In this document: piece by piece, positions 7,684 to 11,052 of the stretch
Numbering within the stretch: the stretch's first letter is position 1
Layout: each line of letters opens with the position of its first letter
Origin: CAYRTD01 sp964426915
Lineage (GTDB): Bacteria; Bacteroidota; Bacteroidia; Bacteroidales; GCA-2748055
Assembly: GCA_964426915.1 (NCBI GenBank)
Contig: CAYRTD010000130.1
Location: 1-11,052, forward strand
Direction: 5' to 3'
Length of the DNA stretch: 11,052 bases
Translations under genes and position numbers: made by a program
The notes under the pieces: model-generated
The model's database searches: none
What the model was told of the DNA's origin: nothing
Seen by the model: the letters and a program-made list of their open reading frames with translations, nothing else

Positions 7684-7718
7684 AAAAAAAAGCCGTTCTC
7701 ATACGAAAACGGCTTTTT
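7684..7718 (-). terminator. Intrinsic terminator after tsf
   Basis: Read on the minus strand, AAAAGCCGTT...AACGGCTTTT forms an 11-bp stem (7718-7708 with 7697-7687) with a 10-nt loop, continuing into a T-run (to 7684). It starts 22 bp past the tsf stop codon. The A-run on the other side makes it formally bidirectional, but no rightward gene ends here. Confidence 0.85.
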
Positions 7719-7739
7719 AAAAGAATGTTTTTTGTACTT

Positions 7740-8561
7740 TTATCCAAGCATGAATCTAATAAAACCTGTAACTTTCAGTTCAGGATCTGATTCTTTAAGA
7801 TATTGAGCAACAGTCATTTTATTATCCTTAGTGAATGCCTGGTTCAGAAGTGTACTTTCCTTAAAAAACTTATTCAATTTACCTTCTGCTATTTTATCCA
7901 GAATATTCTCGGGCTTTCCTTCCATTCTTGCCTGTTCACGGCCTATCTCTTTTTCCTTTTCGATAATTTCCTCAGGAACATCGTCTTTGTCGACAGCTAC
8001 CGGCGACATCGCTGCGATTTGCATGGCAATGTCTTTTCCCACCTGAGTATCTACTGTTTTTGAGAATCCCACAACCGTGGCAAGCTTATTTCCAGGATGT
8101 ATGTAAGATACTACATCTTCTGCTTCAATCTTATCATAAGCACTTAGTTCGATTTTTTCACCGATAATACCTATCTGTTCGGTAACTTTCTCTTCAATTG
8201 TCTTGTTGTCTTCGAAGGGAAGAGCTTTAAGAGCTTCGAGATCATCCGGGAGCTTGTCCAGTGCAATATCGAGTATTGCGGATGCGAAATTTACGAAGTC
8301 TTCATTTTTTGCAACGAAATCGGTTTCACAATTCAACACGATTACCGCTCCTTTTTTACCGGCAGTTCTGGCAAGGATAGCTCCCTCTGTCGCTTCACGA
8401 TCTGCCCTTTTATTGGCAACAGCCTGCCCTTTTTTCCGGATTATTTCAACCGCTTTTTCGAAGTCACCTTCGGATTCAACAAGAGCTTTCTTGCAATCCA
8501 TCATGCCGGCTCCTGTTGCTTTTCTGAGTTTGCTAACATCTGCAGCTTTTATATCAGCCAT
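7740..8561 (-). CDS. tsf: Translation elongation factor Ts
   Basis: EF-Ts exchanges GDP for GTP on EF-Tu. The 273-residue protein has the N-terminal UBA-like domain (DVSKLRKATGAGMMDCKKAL, 8-27), the TDFVAKN motif (80-86) that inserts at the EF-Tu nucleotide site, and the core ending in the conserved C-terminal block (REQARMEGKPENILDKIAEG and KLNKFFKESTLLNQ). The start is ATG. As usual it lies downstream of rpsB, but 381 bp away rather than nearly adjacent, with hairpin repeats in between. A strong terminator follows it. I saw only isolated -7-like boxes upstream, so transcription probably continues from rpsB, though a separate promoter is possible. Confidence 0.97.
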   Translation of the reverse strand: MADIKAADVSKLRKATGAGMMDCKKALVESEGDFEKAVEIIRKKGQAVANKRADREATEGAILARTAGKKGAVIVLNCETDFVAKNEDFVNFASAILDIALDKLPDDLEALKALPFEDNKTIEEKVTEQIGIIGEKIELSAYDKIEAEDVVSYIHPGNKLATVVGFSKTVDTQVGKDIAMQIAAMSPVAVDKDDVPEEIIEKEKEIGREQARMEGKPENILDKIAEGKLNKFFKESTLLNQAFTKDNKMTVAQYLKESDPELKVTGFIRFMLG

Positions 8562-8777
8562 TTCTATATAATTTTTATATTAATATTTGGTGTTTGTCTA
8601 TAATGTCCGATTATTCATTCAGTTTTAAATTTAATGGGTGTTCGTTGATCGCGTTCGCACAAAGCTTCAGCGACACACGGATAGCGGATGTGAAGCTCGG
8701 TTCACACGGTTCTCTGTTGTGGCAAAAATATCAATTCCTCATGTAATAGTACACTGCGGATTTCAATTTTTGCACGC

Positions 8778-8843
8778 CCCCGTTTTAACAGGTACGGGGC
8801 AGGCCCGCCTGCCTTCGCACTGGCTATCCTTCGGCGGGCAGGC
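8778..8843. repeat. Paired GC-rich palindromes, REP-like
   Basis: Two adjoining stem-loops are seen. The first pairs ccccgt (8778-8783) with acgggg (8794-8799) around a 10-nt loop. The second pairs gcccgcctgcc (8803-8813) with ggcgggcaggc (8833-8843), 11 bp with one mismatch and one wobble, around 19 nt. Such cgggcaggc-type palindromes look like dispersed intergenic repeats found in many Bacteroidota genomes, in which case many copies should exist elsewhere; that is inference from appearance. Confidence 0.5.
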
Positions 8844-8857
8844 TTGATCTCGAACAT

Positions 8858-8882
8858 TCAGTTCCGATCCTATCGGAACTGA
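8858..8882. repeat. Perfect 11-bp stem-loop with 3-nt loop
   Basis: tcagttccgat (8858-8868) and atcggaactga (8872-8882) pair perfectly around CCT. It lies 60 bp beyond the rpsB stop. On the minus strand no T-run follows it, so it is not a standard terminator for rpsB. On the plus strand a run of T's follows after about 9 nt, but no rightward gene ends here. It may be a transcript-stabilising hairpin or part of the neighbouring repeat. Confidence 0.6.
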
Positions 8883-8942
8883 CACTCTACTTTTTTTTGT
8901 GACAGACACTATTTGGTTTGTCAGAATGAGAGGAACAGTTTT

Positions 8943-9797
8943 TTACGTTTTTCTGGACCGCATTTTCTTTGCAGGAGCTTTCTTTTCTTTTACTTTGAAA
9001 TCCTCATCATCCTCATCCTCTTCATTTGTTTTTTTACCGGTCTTTTCAATATCCCCTTCTTCCTCTTCCCTTGCTTTTTTGTTCTTTACATCTTTCTCCC
9101 TTTCCATCTTTCTTTCTGAAAGACCTTCTTCAACGGCTGCAGCAACATAATCTACGATAAGAGCAATAGATTTGGATGCATCATCATTTGCAGGTATGGG
9201 GAAATCAATGCTGTTAGGATCGGAATTGGTATCGACCATTCCAAAAACCGGTATATTCAAGCGGTTTGCTTCTCTTACTGCGATGTATTCCTTTGAAACA
9301 TCGACAATGAACATTGCAGCAGGAAGACGATTCAGATCAGCGATACTTCCAAGCATTTTTTCAAGTTTTGCTCTCTGTCTGTGGATCTGTAATTTTTCTC
9401 TTTTGGAAAGGGAATCAAACGTGCCTTCGGCAGTCATTTTATCAATGCTGGTCATCCTTTTCACCGCCTTACGGATGGTAGGGAAATTGGTAAGCATACC
9501 TCCGGGCCATCTTTCTGTAACATAAGGCATGTTGATCTCCTTGATCCTCTCGGAAACAATATCCTTGGCCTGTTTTTTTGTGGCAACGAAAAGGATTTTT
9601 CTTCCTGATTTGGCTATTTGCTTCATGGCGGTGGCCGCTTCTTCGAGCTTTGCCATCGACTTGTGAAGATCAATAATATGGATCCCGTTTTTCTCCATAA
9701 ATATATAGGGAGCCATGCTGGGATTCCATTTTCTTTTCAGGTGGCCGAAATGTACACCGGCATCCAGTAATTCTTCGAAACTTAATTTTTTGGGCAT
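8943..9797 (-). CDS. rpsB: 30S ribosomal protein S2, with charged C-terminal tail
   Basis: S2 assembles late on the 30S back and is needed with S1 for mRNA binding. Residues 1-225 are a complete S2: LLDAGVHFGHLKRKWNPSMAPYIF (10-33), the NGIHIIDL segment, LFVATKKQA (69-77), ERWPGGMLTNF (95-105), and PVFGMVDTNSDPNSIDFPIPANDDA (183-207). Residues 226-284 are a low-complexity tail: first Lys/Glu-rich, then an acidic run (NEEDEDDEDF, 258-267), then a basic end (KKMRSRKT). The tail is longer than in E. coli S2 and is probably disordered. The start is ATG. It lies 120 bp after rpsI on the same strand and ahead of tsf, its usual partner. Confidence 0.97.
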   Translation of the reverse strand: MPKKLSFEELLDAGVHFGHLKRKWNPSMAPYIFMEKNGIHIIDLHKSMAKLEEAATAMKQIAKSGRKILFVATKKQAKDIVSERIKEINMPYVTERWPGGMLTNFPTIRKAVKRMTSIDKMTAEGTFDSLSKREKLQIHRQRAKLEKMLGSIADLNRLPAAMFIVDVSKEYIAVREANRLNIPVFGMVDTNSDPNSIDFPIPANDDASKSIALIVDYVAAAVEEGLSERKMEREKDVKNKKAREEEEGDIEKTGKKTNEEDEDDEDFKVKEKKAPAKKMRSRKT

Positions 9798-9874
9798 AAT
9801 TTTGATTTTTGTTTACATTCATTTTATCAACCATAAGGTAGTTTCGCTCTCTGTATGGATTACGTCGAAAGTCC

Positions 9875-9898
9875 TTGTGGTTTAGATACTAAACACAA
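9875..9898 (-). promoter_or_regulatory. Stem-loop in the rpsI-rpsB gap, possible rpsB leader structure
   Basis: gtttag (9880-9885) and ctaaac (9889-9894) pair around ATA, and with one bulged G the stem extends through ttgt/acaa to 9875-9898, ten pairs in all. A second short hairpin (taagcg 9911-9916 with cgctta 9922-9927) overlaps the rpsI stop codon. Neither is followed by a T-run in the direction of transcription, so they are not clear terminators. Placement 78 bp before the rpsB start fits a leader element such as those used for S2 autoregulation in other bacteria, but this is not shown by the sequence. Confidence 0.35.
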
Positions 9899-9917
9899 TA
9901 TAGCGGAGAATAAGCGA

Positions 9918-10304
9918 TTAACGCTTACTGAACTGGAATTTCTTCCTTGCTTTGGGCTGACCGGGCTTTTTCCTTTCAACCTGTCGTGGATCACGGGTTA
10001 CAAATCCTTCAGCTCTCAGTGCGCTTTTGTCTTCAGGGTTAATTTTCACCAGTGCACGGGAAATTCCAAGCCTTAATGCTTCTGCCTGTCCTTTGGAACC
10101 GCCACCTGAGAGTACCGCTTTAATGTCATAATTTTCTCTGACATTCAGCAGGTTTAAAGGTTGCTGAACAATATAATGCAGGTGTTCACCCGGAAAATAG
10201 CTTGTGAAATCCTTGTTGTTGATAGTGATCTGCCCTTTTCCTTCAGTAAGGTAGACGCGGGCAATTGAAGATTTTCTTCTTCCTGTTGTGTTGATTACTT
10301 CCAT
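9918..10304 (-). CDS. rpsI: 30S ribosomal protein S9
   Basis: S9 sits in the 30S head, and its C-terminal tail reaches the P-site tRNA. The 128-residue protein is complete: GRRKSSIARVYL (8-19) near the start, the family signature GGGSKGQAEALRLGISRAL (67-85), and the basic end RKKPGQPKARKKFQFSKR with the conserved terminal Ser-Lys-Arg. The start is ATG, one base after the rplM stop codon, so the two are an operon with probably coupled translation, the order found in most bacteria. A short hairpin overlaps its stop codon before the 120-bp gap to rpsB. Confidence 0.97.
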   Translation of the reverse strand: MEVINTTGRRKSSIARVYLTEGKGQITINNKDFTSYFPGEHLHYIVQQPLNLLNVRENYDIKAVLSGGGSKGQAEALRLGISRALVKINPEDKSALRAEGFVTRDPRQVERKKPGQPKARKKFQFSKR

Positions 10305-10305
10305 G

Positions 10306-10764
10306 TTATGAAATAATATCGTTTAAGTTAATCTTTTTTGGCTTTTGTGCTTCTTTGTTGTGTTCTTCACCCACATAAACATGCAGATTTCTGAACAACT
10401 CCTCACCGAGACGGTTGCCGGGGAGCATTCCCTTCACTGCTCTTTCTACCACTTCATGTGGCTTTTTCTCAAGAAGGGCCTTCGGGTTTATAGTTTTCTG
10501 ACCACCGGGATAACCACTGTGACTTACATATTGTTTGTCGGTCAGCTTCTTTCCTGTCATCCTTATTTTTTCAGCATTGATAACAATTACATTGTCTCCG
10601 CAATCAACATGCGGAGTGTAACCGGGCTTATGCTTTCCCCTTAACAGAAAAGCCACCCTCGAAGCAAGTCTTCCCAGAATTTCATCTTTTGCATCTACTA
10701 CTACCCACTCTTTCGTGACTGTAGCTTTTTTTGCCGAAACCGTTTTGTAACTTAATGTATTCAC
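10306..10764 (-). CDS. rplM: 50S ribosomal protein L13, GTG start
   Basis: L13 is an early-assembling 50S protein. The 152-residue product starts MNTLSYKTVSAKKATVTKEW as Bacteroidota L13 does, so the GTG at 10764 is very likely the true start; no in-frame ATG fits. Further landmarks are DAKDEILGRLAS (24-35), LLRGKHKPGYTPHVDCGD (40-57), VINAEKIRMTGKK (61-73), HSGYPGG and the signature VERAVKGMLPGNRLG (106-120) running to LHVYVGEEHNKEAQKP. The C-terminal KKINLNDIIS is a short extension. It is the first gene of the leftward cluster, with a strong-looking promoter and a leader of about 60 nt. Shine-Dalgarno pairing is not evident. Confidence 0.96.
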   Translation of the reverse strand: MNTLSYKTVSAKKATVTKEWVVVDAKDEILGRLASRVAFLLRGKHKPGYTPHVDCGDNVIVINAEKIRMTGKKLTDKQYVSHSGYPGGQKTINPKALLEKKPHEVVERAVKGMLPGNRLGEELFRNLHVYVGEEHNKEAQKPKKINLNDIIS

Positions 10765-10801
10765 CTTAATAACTGTTTTTTTATATCTTCAAATTCTTCT
10801 C

Positions 10802-10819
10802 TTTCAGTACCCCCTGAAA
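10802..10819 (-). promoter_or_regulatory. Hairpin at the 5' end of the rplM leader
   Basis: tttcag (10802-10807) and ctgaaa (10814-10819) pair perfectly around six bases. With a transcript start predicted near 10824, the hairpin would lie within the first 25 nt of the rplM-rpsI mRNA, and about 38 nt before the GTG. It could stabilise the mRNA or bind a ribosomal protein for feedback control. No function can be shown from one sequence. Confidence 0.4.
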
Positions 10820-10830
10820 AATATGGACTG

Positions 10831-10860
10831 CAAAAGTACAATTATTTTTTTTAAAACAAT
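10831..10860 (-). promoter_or_regulatory. Promoter of rplM-rpsI
   Basis: On the minus strand TACTTTTG (10838-10831) is a perfect TAnnTTTG -7 element, followed by CAGTCC. An ATTG (10860-10857) lies 18 nt upstream as a -33 element, close to the TTTG consensus and spacing. Surrounding sequence is very AT-rich. It is the best-matched promoter in the window, consistent with ribosomal protein expression. Confidence 0.65.
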
Positions 10861-10935
10861 AATATTCCCTAAAAAAATATAAATCAAGGCGATAATATAT
10901 TTACTTTGCCTTTATATCTGAAAACACCGGCAGGC

Positions 10936-11052
10936 ATGCGTGTCAACTTAAGACCCTCTCTCCACTTCCGGTCCGGAAGTGCTTATCGGGAAAATTGTAA
11001 TAATAACAATCGAAACATCCTGGCTTTGACATTGTATTTTATTCCGGAAAAA
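10936..11052 (+). CDS. Possible start of a rightward gene leaving the window (39 codons)
   Basis: From the ATG at 10936 a frame stays open to the window end without a stop: MRVNLRPSLHF and so on, ending LTLYFIPEK. No family is recognised with confidence; the start and the IPEK ending faintly resemble the N-terminal arm of Bacteroidota tyrosine recombinases. A TTACTTTG box (10901-10908) upstream is one base off the -7 consensus but has no -33 partner. The opposite strand is also open over 10948-11052, so coding is not proven. Confidence 0.25.
   Translation, partial: MRVNLRPSLHFRSGSAYRENCNNNNRNILALTLYFIPEK
10963..10981. repeat. Perfect 19-bp palindrome
   Basis: cacttccgg (10963-10971) and ccggaagtg (10973-10981) are exact inverted repeats around a single T. 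It lies inside the possible partial gene at the right edge, or in the intergenic DNA upstream of the rplM promoter if that frame is not real. The compact symmetry suits a dimeric protein site better than an RNA hairpin. Confidence 0.5.

Larger units (their letters stand above)
8562..8942. other. 381-bp rpsB-tsf intergenic region with no gene
   Basis: No convincing coding frame exists here on either strand. From rpsB towards tsf it holds a short imperfect hairpin and a poly-A/T run (8892-8899), a perfect stem-loop, two GC-rich palindromes, then about 140 bp of undiagnosed mixed-composition sequence and an AT-rich stretch just before tsf. A perfect minus-strand -7 box, TATTTTTG (8730-8723), lacks a partner -33 element at 19-21 nt. 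The base composition changes from AT-rich to GC-rich over roughly 8640-8860. Confidence 0.7.

Noticed and set aside
7658..7747. N-terminal extension of pyrH from a TTG at 7747
   Set aside because: It would overlap tsf and translate the terminator stem; PyrH of normal length starts at the ATG at 7657.
8638..8847. Rightward 69-codon frame in the rpsB-tsf gap
   Set aside because: It consists largely of the palindromic repeats and shows no domain or biased codon use.
8858..8899. Hairpin plus T-run as rpsB terminator
   Set aside because: The T-run follows the hairpin only on the plus strand, opposite to rpsB transcription, and is about 9 nt away.

Overview
The window reads as chromosomal DNA of a member of the Bacteroidota, probably order Bacteroidales. 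The basis is AT-rich intergenic DNA, promoter-like sites of the Bacteroidota type (TTTG, about 19-21 nt, then TAnnTTTG), weak or absent Shine-Dalgarno sites, several GTG/TTG start choices, an L13 protein beginning MNTLSYKT as in that phylum, and the gene order rplM-rpsI-rpsB-tsf-pyrH-frr. No phage, IS, CRISPR or defence genes were seen.

Left end (1-363): a class II tRNA-Leu(CAA), cut by the window edge and read leftwards. Its first 20 nt plus 9 nt of leader are duplicated 102 bp upstream, next to a hairpin. The only good tRNA promoter lies beyond the outer copy, so a small duplication or insertion appears to have separated promoter and intact tRNA. A rightward ALDH7-type aldehyde dehydrogenase (364-1923) follows, with its own likely promoter.

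Middle (1942-6324): a leftward pair, dxs followed 16 bp later (from ATG to stop) by a family S12 beta-lactamase-like serine hydrolase, converges on the aldehyde dehydrogenase. A coiled-coil OmpA-type lipoprotein is divergent from dxs and converges on frr.

Right part (6343-10764): the leftward translation cluster rplM, rpsI, rpsB, tsf, pyrH, frr, i.e. two ribosomal proteins under a strong-looking promoter, then S2, EF-Ts, UMP kinase and ribosome recycling factor. A clear intrinsic terminator separates tsf from pyrH-frr. A 381-bp gap between rpsB and tsf holds three GC-rich or perfect hairpins resembling dispersed chromosomal repeats. Right end (10765-11052): the rplM leader and promoter, then a possible start of a rightward gene leaving the window.

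Most genes are conserved housekeeping genes. I did not find a convincing undescribed system. The observations most worth checking are the split tRNA-Leu leader, the hairpin array between rpsB and tsf, the possible leaders of rplM and rpsB, and the start-site corrections for dxs, pyrH and the serine hydrolase.
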